Below, piece after piece: positions 42,525-52,359 of a stretch of DNA of 64,000 nucleotides. Location of the stretch: positions 1 through 64,000 of the forward strand of contig JAFLDL010000012.1 of assembly GCA_017302435.1 (NCBI GenBank), written 5' to 3'. This DNA comes from Candidatus Accumulibacter necessarius (GTDB lineage: Bacteria; Pseudomonadota; Gammaproteobacteria; Burkholderiales; Rhodocyclaceae). Below the pieces are notes generated by a model, which searched no databases, had not been told where the DNA came from, and worked only from the letters and a program-made list of their open reading frames with translations. The position numbers were made by a program, and so were the translations under genes. How positions within the stretch are numbered: position 1 is the first letter of the stretch; each line of letters opens with the position of its first letter.

Positions 42525-45098
42525 ATGGTAAATGGACTTGCACGCTACGAATTCAGCGAACGACTGGCCGACATCCTCGGCGAGTCGCGCCGGGACCTGC
42601 GCTTCCGGGTGACGCTGATGGTCACTGGGGGCTTGATGCTTCCCGGACCGCGTGGGCGGGGTTCGCCACCGGCGACCCCGGACTACGCCGCGCAGCTGCT
42701 GATCGGGACGATGGCCGCGCCGCAACAGTCGCAGACAGTTGAGGCGATTCGCTGCTATGCCGGCCTGCAGCCGACGGTGGTCGCAGCGGGAGGCAACAGC
42801 CCGCGGGTGCTTTTCGGTCCGGAGCTGGCCCCCGCGCATGCGGAGCCGCGTGCGACCTCGTCGATCGGGCTGGAGGGGCTGTCCTTCGGTGAGGCACTGG
42901 CCGCCCTGCTGCAATTGGCCTGTGCCGAGGAGACCCGGGCGATCGTCGCCAGCGAACTGTTCGGCGTCTGGATCAACCGAGGCTGCCCGGTTGCCTCGCT
43001 CCAGTTCAGCAGCTGGTGGCAAGGCCGGCGGGCCGTCATCAGTCACACCTATGGCTTGGCCGCAGACGCCGCTCCACCGGCGTGGCTTGATCCCCAACGT
43101 GGTGGCGTGGTCGCCCCAGGCCTGTTCCACTCCGTTTTCTTGCCGGTCCGGAAGTTGCTCGAGATCGGTTTGCTCACCACATTGTCTGACGACAGGAGTA
43201 GTCCCATGCTGAACAAACTGGGCCATAAAGTGGCCGCTATCGCCAAAATGGCAAAACTCGCGGCGAAAACGCCGCACGGTAGCCGCTGGGAGAAGCTCCT
43301 GTCGGCACTGACTGCGGTGCAGGCCTGGTCAGAGCAAGTGGACTCGCAGGAGAACCGCTTGCGCGAAGTCACCGCCTTTGGCTCCAATCCCGGCGAGTTG
43401 CGGATGTACAGCTACGTTCCCGAAGGGCTGCCCGCCAGCGCGCCGCTGGTTGTCGTGCTGCACGGCTGTACGCAGAGCGCCGCCTCGTACAACAAGGGCA
43501 GCGGCTGGTCGACGCTGGCCGACCGATACGGTTTTGCGCTCCTGTTGCCGCAGCAGAACTGGAACAACAATCCGCTGCGCTGCTTCAACTGGTTCAAGCC
43601 GGAGGACAACGAGCGTGAAAAGGGTGAGCCGCTGTCGATCAGACAGATGGTTGACACGATGGTCTCCGATCATGGCCTTGATCGCCGCCGCGTGTACGTG
43701 ACCGGGACCTCCTCGGGCGGCGCGATGACGACCATCATGCTGGCGACCTATCCGGAGGTGTTTGCCGGCGGCGCCGTGCTCGCCGGGGTTCCCTACCGTA
43801 CCGCCAAGGGCTTGCAGGAGGGCCTCGAGAGCATCTTCCAGGGGCGTCCCCGTTCGGCCCGGGAGTGGGGCCAACTGGTGCGGGCAGCATCGCCGCATCA
43901 GGGATCCTGGCCGAAGCTTTCGGTCTGGCACGGCGACGCCGACACCACCGTCAAGCCGGTCAACGCCGAAGAAATCATCAAGCAATGGACCGACCTGCAC
44001 GGCCTGGATCTGCAGCCCACTGTGCAGATGACCGTCGATGGGTATCCGCGCCGGGTCTGGCAGGGGCCGGACGGCGATGAACTGATCGAGTCCTACACGG
44101 TGACCGGCATGTCGCACGGCGCCGCGCTGGACCCGGGCGCCGAACCGCATCAGTGCGGTACGGCAGCGCCGTTCTTCAATGCGGTCGGGATTTCGTCGAC
44201 ACACCGGATTGCGGATTTCTGGGGCCTGCTGGCCGAACGTCCGGCAAGCACGAAAGCGCCGGCGGCAGCCGAGCAAGCTGGGAGGAGTGCGGCCAGTGCA
44301 GCGGCTGCCGAGAGCATCGGCGGCGCGAACCGGTTCAGCGGTGGCGAGCGGGTGGTCAACGACGAGAAAGCTGCGGATGCTGGTCCGGGCTACGCTTCCG
44401 GGCCGCAGGATCAGCGCGGTGCGACCAACCGGCCCTTCGGCCTCGACGTGCATGGCATCATTTCGGCCTCTCTGGAGGCCGCAGGACTGCTGAAGGCCGG
44501 GCGGAGCCGTCGCACGGACAGCAGGGCGCCGCTCGGCATCGACGTGCCGGGGATCATTTCGACGGCGCTGGAGGCAGCTGGAGTGCTGAAAGGCGTCGCC
44601 CAGCGCGCGGGTTCGGCGACGGCCGCGGGCAGTCTGAAAGCTGCTGGCTGGGAAGGGTCCGGCTGGGAGCTGCTGCTCGACGACCCGCGTGCCTTCCGCG
44701 GCGGCTCGATGCTCCATGGCCACGCCTCGTCAGGTGACCGTGGCGCCCTGGGAGCAAGGGCGCAGTCGATCTCGCGGCAGGTCAAACTGGGTCCGCAGCC
44801 GGAACTGAGTTACGTCCGGCGGCTAGATCTCAGCGCCGGAGTCAATGATTACACCAGCGCGAGTTTCCGAGTCCTGATCGATGGCCAGGTCGTCGACGAG
44901 GTGACGGCCCTCGGCATGGTCCACCAGGAAACCGAATGGCTGCGCCAGTCGGCGATTGATCTGTCGCGCTTTGCCAACCGCACGGTGACGCTGACCCTGG
45001 AAGTGGCCGCGTGTTCAAACATCTACAGCACGGTTCATGCGAAGGCGTGGGTGGACCAGATCACGGTGCACAACGCGGTCGATCTGGCCCACTGTTGA
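42525..45098 (+). CDS. PHB depolymerase (Esterase_PHB) in frame with an upstream putative DNA-binding module
   Basis: The frame encodes 857 residues. Part 1 (1-227) resembles small winged-helix-like proteins (ARYEFSERLADILGE, GPRGRGSPPATPDYAAQLL) and is not part of known depolymerases. Part 2, from MLNKLGHKVAAIAKM at residue 228, is a poly(3-hydroxybutyrate) depolymerase: oxyanion HGCTQSA, nucleophile GTSSGGAM (about 394-401), Asp in WHGDADTTVKP, His in GMSHGAAL. Part 3 has two copies of an amphipathic repeat (about 638 and 669) and a beta-rich end. AGGAG lies 7 bases before ATG 43206, so part 2 may be made separately as 630 residues. It has no signal peptide, which suggests intracellular PHA mobilisation. 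Confidence 0.78.
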   Translation: MVNGLARYEFSERLADILGESRRDLRFRVTLMVTGGLMLPGPRGRGSPPATPDYAAQLLIGTMAAPQQSQTVEAIRCYAGLQPTVVAAGGNSPRVLFGPELAPAHAEPRATSSIGLEGLSFGEALAALLQLACAEETRAIVASELFGVWINRGCPVASLQFSSWWQGRRAVISHTYGLAADAAPPAWLDPQRGGVVAPGLFHSVFLPVRKLLEIGLLTTLSDDRSSPMLNKLGHKVAAIAKMAKLAAKTPHGSRWEKLLSALTAVQAWSEQVDSQENRLREVTAFGSNPGELRMYSYVPEGLPASAPLVVVLHGCTQSAASYNKGSGWSTLADRYGFALLLPQQNWNNNPLRCFNWFKPEDNEREKGEPLSIRQMVDTMVSDHGLDRRRVYVTGTSSGGAMTTIMLATYPEVFAGGAVLAGVPYRTAKGLQEGLESIFQGRPRSAREWGQLVRAASPHQGSWPKLSVWHGDADTTVKPVNAEEIIKQWTDLHGLDLQPTVQMTVDGYPRRVWQGPDGDELIESYTVTGMSHGAALDPGAEPHQCGTAAPFFNAVGISSTHRIADFWGLLAERPASTKAPAAAEQAGRSAASAAAAESIGGANRFSGGERVVNDEKAADAGPGYASGPQDQRGATNRPFGLDVHGIISASLEAAGLLKAGRSRRTDSRAPLGIDVPGIISTALEAAGVLKGVAQRAGSATAAGSLKAAGWEGSGWELLLDDPRAFRGGSMLHGHASSGDRGALGARAQSISRQVKLGPQPELSYVRRLDLSAGVNDYTSASFRVLIDGQVVDEVTALGMVHQETEWLRQSAIDLSRFANRTVTLTLEVAACSNIYSTVHAKAWVDQITVHNAVDLAHC
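43189..43208 (+). promoter_or_regulatory. internal ribosome binding site and ATG of the depolymerase part
   Basis: Sequence GACAGGAGTAGTCCCATG places AGGAG 7 bases before the in-frame ATG 43206. This is where the depolymerase-type sequence begins, so a second, shorter product is likely. Confidence 0.55.
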
Positions 45099-45167
45099 TA
45101 CAACGGCAACTCTGCCGGCTCACCGGCGTCCTTGTTGGGCGCCGGTCAAAGCGGTCGCAGCCGAGGG

Positions 45168-45944
45168 TCAGCGGTTGGTGAAGGCGGCTTTGCGCTTTTC
45201 GACGAAAGCTGCCATGCCTTCTTTCTGATCGTCGAGGGCAAAAGCCGAGTGGAAGGTGCGACGTTCGAACAGCAGGCCTTCGGACAACGAGCTTTCGTAG
45301 GAGCGATTGATGCATTCCTTGATCATCATCACGACCGGCAGCGAGAAGCCGGCGATGCGCGTGGCGGTAGACATTGCTTCCTCGAGCAGCTTGTCAGCCG
45401 GAACGACGCGTGAAACGAGGCCGGCGCGTTCGGCTTCGACAGCGTCGATGTTGCGCGAGGCAAGGCACATTTCCATCGCCTTGGCCTTCGAGATGGCGCG
45501 CGGCAGACGCTGGGTGCCGCCTGCGCCGGGAAGGATCCCGAGGCGAACTTCGGGTTGACCAAACTGGGCATTGTCAGCTGCCAGGATGATGTCGCACATC
45601 ATCGCCAGTTCGCAACCGCCACCCAGGGCATAGCCGGCGACAGCCGCGATGACCGGCTTGCGGCAGTTCTTGAGCGTGTCCCAGTTGCGCGTGATGAAAT
45701 CGCCCTTGTAGGCTTCCATGTAGCTGAGTGACTGCATCACGGTGATGTCGGCGCCAGCGGCGAAAGCCTTGTCGGAGCCGGTGATGACGATCGCCCCGAT
45801 GTTTTCGTCAGCCTCGAAGGTGCCAAGCGCCTTGCCGAGCTCGTCCATCAGGTCATCGTTCAGGGCATTCAGCTGCTTCGGGCGGTTGAGAGTGATCAAG
45901 CCGACTTTTCCGCGCACTTCGACGTTAATGTTGTCGTAGCTCAT
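45168..45944 (-). CDS. enoyl-CoA hydratase (ECHS1-like crotonase)
   Basis: Short-chain enoyl-CoA hydratase of 258 residues for beta-oxidation, hydrating 2-enoyl-CoA to (S)-3-hydroxyacyl-CoA. Motifs are AFAAGADI (oxyanion/CoA site, about 59-66), [14 protein letters not shown] (about 105-118, first catalytic Glu) and [19 protein letters not shown] (about 127-145, second Glu). Similarity to mitochondrial ECHS1 is marked. It is located between the depolymerase and a PHA-synthase-like gene, consistent with feeding fatty-acid intermediates to PHA or the reverse. Confidence 0.9.
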   Translation of the reverse strand: MSYDNINVEVRGKVGLITLNRPKQLNALNDDLMDELGKALGTFEADENIGAIVITGSDKAFAAGADITVMQSLSYMEAYKGDFITRNWDTLKNCRKPVIAAVAGYALGGGCELAMMCDIILAADNAQFGQPEVRLGILPGAGGTQRLPRAISKAKAMEMCLASRNIDAVEAERAGLVSRVVPADKLLEEAMSTATRIAGFSLPVVMMIKECINRSYESSLSEGLLFERRTFHSAFALDDQKEGMAAFVEKRKAAFTNR

Positions 45945-46184
45945 AAAGGATCTCCGGAGTAAAAATGGGTTGATGCAAGCGCCCGCCGGGCGGGAGCTCG
46001 TCGGTGTTCTGGTCGGAACTGGCGCCGAGGACGATGTCCTGGATGACTGATTGTTCCCAGCTCCGTACCTGGAAGAAAGCGTCGCCGGCCTGAATGCGGG
46101 ATCTCAGGCCGGCGACGCCGATTGACGGCTATGGTGCGGCAGCTGGCGATGCCGCTTCGTCAGCCGCCAGGTGACTCCTGCCAA

Positions 46185-47651
46185 TCAGGAGATGTCCATC
46201 TGGAACTTCACTGGTCCGCGGGAATCCTTGCCGTTGGCGTCCTTGAACGTGCCATTGACCGGCGCCTTCTTGCCGTACGGGCTGGTCAGGATGGCGACGT
46301 GACCGCCGAAGAAGGCAACCGACTCAAGACCATTCCAGCCCTCGAGGAACTTGTTGCCGGCGGTGGCACAGGGCGGCGTGACCAAGTCGTCCTTGATCGC
46401 GTAGTTCTGGTACCAGGGAACCTTGAGATCGATCAGGCTCTTGATGTTCAGCGGCTGGTCAAAGAGTTTCACCGGCAGCGTGCCGTCATCGCCAATCGGA
46501 TCCTGGAAGGTGTGCGAACTCATGTTGGCGATCGCGCGCGGGAGGTGCACCCGTTCCTTGAGCAGCCAGCGGAAGAGGGCGGCCGGCGTCTTGCCCGGGT
46601 TCATGTCGGTGGCACGTTGCAGTGAAGCCTGGTCGAGAACCTTGACCAGCGGCGTCTCCCGGTCGATGGCGACGAAGCGCATCCCGAGACTCAGCAGGTA
46701 GCCGTTGGCGACCTTGTTGCCGCTCGGCAGCGTCGTGGTGGTGAAGTCGTGGTGCATCGTCGGCATGCCGCTGATCGCCTCACTATAGGTTCCGTCAACC
46801 GGCGTCACGTTGGTAATGAGTGCGTCGCAGACATCCTTCAACTTGCCCGACAGAATATTCATCAGCGAGATGTAGCCGCCCTGGCAGGTGCCGTTCAGCG
46901 TCACTTTCTTGCCGTCGTTGAGTTCCATGACCTTGGCGCAGAGCTGGCGTGTCTGTTCGCAGTCCTCTTCGGGCGTCATCGTCTGGACTTTCTCATTGGT
47001 CATGATGTCCTTGACGACGCGGACGTAGGTTGGAATCCCCTCATTGGCAAACGAATGGGCATAACTCTTGTTCTCGTACGGCAGGAAGGCCAGGATGTGT
47101 ACCCCCAGCATGTAGGGCGGTACGAGAATGACCGGCTTCAGATGCTCATTCACCTTGACGCCTTCCTTGAGCGGCAGCACCTGGTAGAGCTCGAAGGCGT
47201 CCGTTTCGTGTACCAGCTTGTAGGCAGAGGTGTTGAAGTGGAACCCGAACTCGTCGCCGATCGCCTCGATCTGCTCGTGGAAGTTCGCGACTGCTTCCAT
47301 GATTTCGGCTTCGCGCCGCATGTAGCCGCCGAGTTTTTCACCTTCGGAGTTCAGGACCGTGTTCAGGAAGGCGCGGGTCGCTTCTTCCATCTGGTCGAAA
47401 GCGTAGTCGGCCATCTTGCCTTGCGCGCCGGCCATCCCCTTGCGCATCATGCCCACGTTGTGTTCCATGATCTCGAAGGTTTCCAGCATGCTCAGCGGAT
47501 TGTCGCGTGCCGCCGTCATGGCGATGTGCGCGGCAATGAAGAGATTGTCATTGAACTCGTTAATTTCTCGGTTCGATGAGCGCATCATCGCCAATGTGTA
47601 GCGCATCCAACTGGCCGTGAAATCCGGCATTTCCTTCAGCAGTGCAAACAT
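46185..47651 (-). CDS. divergent PHA synthase-like alpha/beta hydrolase with Cys nucleophile
   Basis: Protein of 488 residues. After 170 or so N-terminal helical residues comes an alpha/beta hydrolase domain: nucleophile elbow GTCQGG (about 251-256), with Cys as in PhaC and not Ser, Asp in AIKDDLVTPP (about 419) and His in FFGGHVAILTSPYGKK (about 448). This Cys-Asp-His set and the phaC neighbours suggest PHA synthase activity or an evolved relative, but overall sequence is far from classes I-IV. ATG 47651 has GGAGGTGG upstream; the frame opens at 47705. It may be annotated elsewhere only as a hydrolase. Confidence 0.7.
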   Translation of the reverse strand: MFALLKEMPDFTASWMRYTLAMMRSSNREINEFNDNLFIAAHIAMTAARDNPLSMLETFEIMEHNVGMMRKGMAGAQGKMADYAFDQMEEATRAFLNTVLNSEGEKLGGYMRREAEIMEAVANFHEQIEAIGDEFGFHFNTSAYKLVHETDAFELYQVLPLKEGVKVNEHLKPVILVPPYMLGVHILAFLPYENKSYAHSFANEGIPTYVRVVKDIMTNEKVQTMTPEEDCEQTRQLCAKVMELNDGKKVTLNGTCQGGYISLMNILSGKLKDVCDALITNVTPVDGTYSEAISGMPTMHHDFTTTTLPSGNKVANGYLLSLGMRFVAIDRETPLVKVLDQASLQRATDMNPGKTPAALFRWLLKERVHLPRAIANMSSHTFQDPIGDDGTLPVKLFDQPLNIKSLIDLKVPWYQNYAIKDDLVTPPCATAGNKFLEGWNGLESVAFFGGHVAILTSPYGKKAPVNGTFKDANGKDSRGPVKFQMDIS

Positions 47652-48119
47652 TTTCCCACCTCCAACAATTAACGTCAGCCAAAACGGGTCAGCCCCCAGG
47701 GGCAACCCACGATTACCGTGGCTCCGCCAGGAGGGCGGATGCCGGTGATTCCTCTAGAATTCCTCGCGCGACTTTGGCCACCGAAAATCGCCCTGTTGAA
47801 ACCCATTCACTCGGGCACTATTGCGCGCCGCACAATGCATTCTACTCCTCCGCGCGAGATTTGTTCACATCGCTTGAGGGTTCTTGACGGGATTGTTTAG
47901 ATTGTGTCTGGAAGGGTTGTCATTCATGCCGGGCGGACCGTCTGGATGGTCTGGCGCGGGTCGTTGTCAGGGGGCCGTGGGGGGGTTCGCCAGAGGCTTG
48001 TGCCGCGGCGCAGGTCAACGCGGTATAGTAGCGCTTTGCTGCGCTGCGATGAGCCGGGGCACCTGGCTGGAGCGCGCAACCGGCAAGGTGGGGCGCAGCT
48101 ATCCTGGAGGGAGAGAACG
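47652..48119. other. 468-base divergent intergenic region
   Basis: This lies between the PhaC-like gene (minus) and the acyl-CoA ligase (plus) and should hold both promoters. The ligase frame stays open back to 47904 but without family similarity. No repeat or RNA gene is evident. Confidence 0.5.
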
Positions 48120-49658
48120 ATGCTGCAACTAGCGACACTGACCAGACATCACGCGAAGTTCCGACCGGATCAGACAGCGGTCGTTTTCGAGGAGGAGCGA
48201 CTGAGCTGGCGCGAGTTCGATGCGCGTGTCCGTCGTTGCGCCTGCCTGCTGCAGTGGCTCGGTGTGCGCAAGGGCGACCGGGTGGCGACCGTTCTCGCCA
48301 ATTGCCGCGAACTCCTCGAGGTCTACTGGGCAGTGCCGTCGATCGGTGCGGTACTGGTGCCGTTGAGCCCGCTGCTGATGGCTTCCGGCCTGGCCAGCTT
48401 GTTGCGCGACTCGGGGGCAGTCTGTCTGATCACCCAGAGCTCGATGGCGCCGCTGGTCGACCAGGTTTGCGAGGAGCTTCCCGGCCTGCGTGCCGACCAC
48501 GTGCTGATGGTCGATGGGCCAACGGCCGACTATCCTGGCTACAAAGCGCTCCTCACGATCTGTCCCGAAGGCCGGGCAATGCCGGTCGTCCTTACCCAGG
48601 ACGATCTGTTCAACGTCATGTATACCAGTGGCACCACCGGGCTGCCAAAGGGCATCATGCACAGCCACTTCGTGCGCTCGATGTACTGCACCCTGTTTGC
48701 CGCGGCCTGGCGGATGCGGCCGGAATCGGTGGTACTGCACACCGGTGCGATCGTCTTCAACGGCGCCTTCGTGACCCTGATGCCGTGCTTCTACCTCGGC
48801 GCGCGCTACGTCCTGCAGCGGCAATTCAACGCCGAGGAGGCGATCGAGATCATTGCTCGCGAGCGGGTGACACACACCATGATGGTGCCAGCGCAGATCA
48901 TTGCCTTGCTTCACTCGCCGAATTTCTCACCCGACAAGCTCGCCTCACTCGAGATGATTCTTTCACTCGGAGCCCCTCTCTACCAGGAACACAAGGACCT
49001 GCTCAACCGCCTCTTGCCGGATCGCTTTTACGAGCTGTACGGCCTTACGGAAGGTTTCTGGACCATCCTCGACAAGACCCAGTCGCTACGCAAGGCCGGC
49101 TCGGTCGGGTCGCCGCCGTGCTTCTACGAGATGCGTATCGTACGCGAGGACGGCCGCGACGCGGCAACCGGGGAAGTCGGCGAAATCGTCGGGCGTGGGC
49201 CGTCACTGATGCTCGGCTACTACGGTCGCCCGGACCTCACCGAGCAGGCAATCCGCGATGGCTGGCTATTTACCGGTGATCTCGGTTACACCGATGGCGA
49301 GGGCTATCTCTACCTGGTTGACCGCAAGAAGGACATGATCGACAGCGGTGGGGTCAAGATCTACCCCAAGGACGTCGAAGAAGTCGCGGCCCGCCACCCG
49401 GCGGTGAGGGAGGTCGCCGTCTTCGGCGTCGCCCACGAGAAATGGGGCGAGACGCCAGTCGCGGCGGTGCTTCTGCGCGCCGGCGCGGCGGTCAGCGCGG
49501 GTGAACTGCTTGACTGGATCAACGAACGTGTCGGTGCCCGCTACCAGCGCCTGCACGCGGTCCAGATCATGGACGACTTTCCACGCAACGCCGCTGGCAA
49601 GACGCTGAAGCGGGAAATGCGGGACGCCTACCAGGCCGATCATCGGGACAGTCACTGA
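48120..49658 (+). CDS. AMP-forming acyl-CoA synthetase
   Basis: Acyl-CoA ligase of 512 residues of the ANL family. The P-loop is YTSGTTGLPKG (about 168-178). Later motifs are YGLTEGFWT (about 307), GWLFTGDLGY (about 380-390), VDRKKDMIDSGG (about 401) and the C-terminal catalytic Lys region RNAAGKTLKREM. It activates a carboxylic acid, probably a fatty acid or 3-hydroxyacid, to its CoA ester. ATG 48120 has CTGGAGGGAG upstream. Its position in the PHA cluster suggests it supplies monomers or recovers acids released by depolymerase. Confidence 0.88.
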   Translation: MLQLATLTRHHAKFRPDQTAVVFEEERLSWREFDARVRRCACLLQWLGVRKGDRVATVLANCRELLEVYWAVPSIGAVLVPLSPLLMASGLASLLRDSGAVCLITQSSMAPLVDQVCEELPGLRADHVLMVDGPTADYPGYKALLTICPEGRAMPVVLTQDDLFNVMYTSGTTGLPKGIMHSHFVRSMYCTLFAAAWRMRPESVVLHTGAIVFNGAFVTLMPCFYLGARYVLQRQFNAEEAIEIIARERVTHTMMVPAQIIALLHSPNFSPDKLASLEMILSLGAPLYQEHKDLLNRLLPDRFYELYGLTEGFWTILDKTQSLRKAGSVGSPPCFYEMRIVREDGRDAATGEVGEIVGRGPSLMLGYYGRPDLTEQAIRDGWLFTGDLGYTDGEGYLYLVDRKKDMIDSGGVKIYPKDVEEVAARHPAVREVAVFGVAHEKWGETPVAAVLLRAGAAVSAGELLDWINERVGARYQRLHAVQIMDDFPRNAAGKTLKREMRDAYQADHRDSH

Positions 49659-49812
49659 CGGCAGCTGGCAGGCGCGGCCGAAGCCGGCCGTGCTGCCGAA
49701 ATCGATGTTCTGCCGTCGGGAAGTCCGGTGCAGTGACGAAAGTGTGGTCGGGGGGAACGAGTGCGAAGCGGCTCGGTCACCGTTGGCGGCGACCGAGCCA
49801 GTGTGCTGGTTG

Positions 49813-51840
49813 TCACTGTTGATGGATGTAGGTCCCCGGCGCGTCGCAGATCGGCTCGTAGCCCTTGTCGGGAGCGCCCATCGCCGGTGCTGCTTCGGCG
49901 CCAGTGGAGTGCCGTTCGAGCCATTTTTGCCAAGCTGGCCACCAGGACCCCTGGTACACCGGCGTCGTCTGCTTCCAGGTCTCGGCGTCAAGAAAACGTT
50001 CGCCTTCGCGGCAGACGCTGAGCTGGTACGACCGGCGCGGGTGGCCCGGTTCATTGACGATGCCGACGTTGTGCCCACCGCTGGTGAGGACGAAAGTCAG
50101 TTCGGTCGCGTCGCTTTGCAGATGCAGCTTGTATACCGAGTGCCACGGTGCCACGTGGTCGGCGCCGGCCGCCACCGCAAACATCGGCGCATGGATGTTG
50201 CTGATTGAAATCGCGCGCCCGTCAACCATGTACTTGCCCTGGAACAGTTGGTTGTCGACGTACAGGCGACGCAGTACCTCGGAGTGCTGACGATAAGGCA
50301 TGCGCGTTCCGTCGGCATTCCAGGCCATCAGGTCGAACATCGGCTCGCGATGGCCAAGGTAGTACTCGCGGACCATTTTCGACCAGATCAGATCGGCTGA
50401 CTTGAGGAGCTGGAAGCCACCCGATACCTGCTTGTGCCCCAGGTAACCCTTCTCCCACATCATGTCCTCGAGCAGGGTAACCTCGCTGGCGTCCATGAAA
50501 ACGTTGATCTCCCCGACATCGGTGAAGTCGGTCATGGTGGTGAACAAGGTGATGCTGGCCAGACGGTCGTCGCCGTCGCGAGCCATCGCCGCGGCGGCGA
50601 TGGTCAGCAGAATTCCGCCCAGGCAGTAGCCGACGGTGTGAATCCTGCGTCCCGGCAGGATGTCGGAAATGGCGTCGATTGCCGCCATGGTTCCCAGCTT
50701 GCGGTAGTCCTCCATGCCCAGGTTGCGGTGCTCCGCGCGCGGGTTCATCCAGGAGATCATGAACACGGTGTGGCCCCGATCGACCAGGTACTTGACCAGC
50801 GAGTTGTGCGGCGACAGGTCCAGGATGTAATACTTCATCATCCACGCGGACTGCATCAGCACCGGTTCGCGCTGGACGGTATCGGTGGTCGGCGAATACT
50901 GGATCAGCTCCATCAGCAGATTGCGATAAACGACCTTGCCCGGGGTAACGGCGAGGTTCTCCCCTACCCGGAAGGCCTCAATGCCGGCTGGCTTCTCGTC
51001 GCGCAGCGAACGACGGACATCCTCGCCATAGAACTCGGCCCCGCGCGCCAGATTGGCGCCGCGCTCCTTGGTCGTCGCCTCGACGATCTCGGGGTTCAGG
51101 AAGGGAACATTGCACGGCGCCGACATGTCGAGAATCTGCTTGGCGGTAAACCAGACGGCGGCTTCGCCGTGCTTGGAAACGCCGCGGACGCCGGTGGTCG
51201 CGTTGTGCCACCACTGCTGGTTGAGCAGGAAACCCTGGTAAACCACGTTGTAGGGAAAACGCTCCCAGCCCGGATGGTCGAAGCGATGGTCACCAGGCAG
51301 TGGCTTGATGCACGGTTCGGCCGTGCCGGTGACCGCCGACGAAAGGGCATACGCTCCGAGGCGCATCGCCTTGCGCGCCGCTTTCGCCGCCAGTTGAAAC
51401 TGCTTGCCGGGCGAGGCCGCGAGGTGAACTGTCCAGTCCAGATAGGCCATCGCCAGCGAGGCCGGCGACACGCCGCCACTGAACTGACCGAGCGCGATGT
51501 TGGTCATGCGATCGATGTCTTCCAGAGCGCCCGAGTCGAGCAGGTGCCGGTCGCCGAGGCGGCGAGAGAAGTCGCCGTGGGAGTGGGACGCCGGCGTTGT
51601 CTCAGGGAACGGCGGGGCCGCAGCTGCAGCCGGAGTTGCGGGGCGCAGCTTGGCCGCGCGTTGCTCCGTGGCTGGCGCTGCCGGCGTGACGGCTGCTGCT
51701 GCAGGGGCTGCAGCGGCGACGGGCTTCTTGCGGCGGGCTGTACTCGGCCTGCTGCGCCGCTTCGCTGTGTCAGCAGCTCCCTCGGGGAGGGCTGCATCGG
51801 CCGTGGGGGGTTCCGGGAGTTCTTTGAGCGTTTCGACCAT
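49813..51840 (-). CDS. phaC: class I polyhydroxyalkanoate synthase
   Basis: PHA synthase of 675 residues, which polymerises (R)-3-hydroxyacyl-CoA on granules. The catalytic triad is visible: Cys in GYCLGG (about 402-407), Asp in AAGADHVAPW (about 559-568) and His in SGGHNVGIVN (about 586-595). The PhaC N-terminal domain begins near residue 110. The first 100 residues are an Ala/Pro/Lys-rich low-complexity extension not usual in PhaC (about 590 residues), perhaps for granule or DNA association. It is transcribed divergently from the beta-oxidation/phaEC run. Confidence 0.92.
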   Translation of the reverse strand: MVETLKELPEPPTADAALPEGAADTAKRRSRPSTARRKKPVAAAAPAAAAVTPAAPATEQRAAKLRPATPAAAAAPPFPETTPASHSHGDFSRRLGDRHLLDSGALEDIDRMTNIALGQFSGGVSPASLAMAYLDWTVHLAASPGKQFQLAAKAARKAMRLGAYALSSAVTGTAEPCIKPLPGDHRFDHPGWERFPYNVVYQGFLLNQQWWHNATTGVRGVSKHGEAAVWFTAKQILDMSAPCNVPFLNPEIVEATTKERGANLARGAEFYGEDVRRSLRDEKPAGIEAFRVGENLAVTPGKVVYRNLLMELIQYSPTTDTVQREPVLMQSAWMMKYYILDLSPHNSLVKYLVDRGHTVFMISWMNPRAEHRNLGMEDYRKLGTMAAIDAISDILPGRRIHTVGYCLGGILLTIAAAAMARDGDDRLASITLFTTMTDFTDVGEINVFMDASEVTLLEDMMWEKGYLGHKQVSGGFQLLKSADLIWSKMVREYYLGHREPMFDLMAWNADGTRMPYRQHSEVLRRLYVDNQLFQGKYMVDGRAISISNIHAPMFAVAAGADHVAPWHSVYKLHLQSDATELTFVLTSGGHNVGIVNEPGHPRRSYQLSVCREGERFLDAETWKQTTPVYQGSWWPAWQKWLERHSTGAEAAPAMGAPDKGYEPICDAPGTYIHQQ

Positions 51841-52359
51841 GGGGATTCTCCTTTTTTGCGCTGACTCAGTTCAGCCGTGGGCGCATGTTCGCCCGCATCA
51901 TTGGCCATCCTAAGCCATCGGCCAGGCCAATTCCTGATCCATGTCAACAGCTTGTGCGAGATCATCGATCGTCCCGTGGTAGGGATCTGGCGGCGGCGTC
52001 TCCACCTCGCCTGCGGTCATCCCGGGATCGGTCGAGGCGACCGGCTTTCGAGTGCCATGCTGCAGTGCGTCTGGTGCTTGACTCGGCAGTGCTCCGCATT
52101 CGACAATGCCGGCACTGCTCGCAGCCGTCCGCGGCTTGCCTGGAACTCGTCTCTGTGACGATGCGTGCCGGGTCAGGGCAGCCAATCGATACTGTTGCGG
52201 GGCAGCACACCCGGGGCCGTCGCCTGTTCCAGAGGAGCCTCCTCGAATCAGCACGGCGCGAGCGATTTTCTGTGACGATGTGAGTTCTAATCAATCGCCG
52301 TCGGCACAGGCCAGGAGCGCGGCATCGCGTGATGTCGCGATATTTTTTTGGGGGTAATC
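51841..52359. other. 519-base divergent intergenic region between phaC and the SDR gene
   Basis: It should carry both promoters. A 12-base direct repeat TCTGTGACGATG occurs at 52152-52163 and 52269-52280. No protein gene or structural RNA is supported here. Confidence 0.5.
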
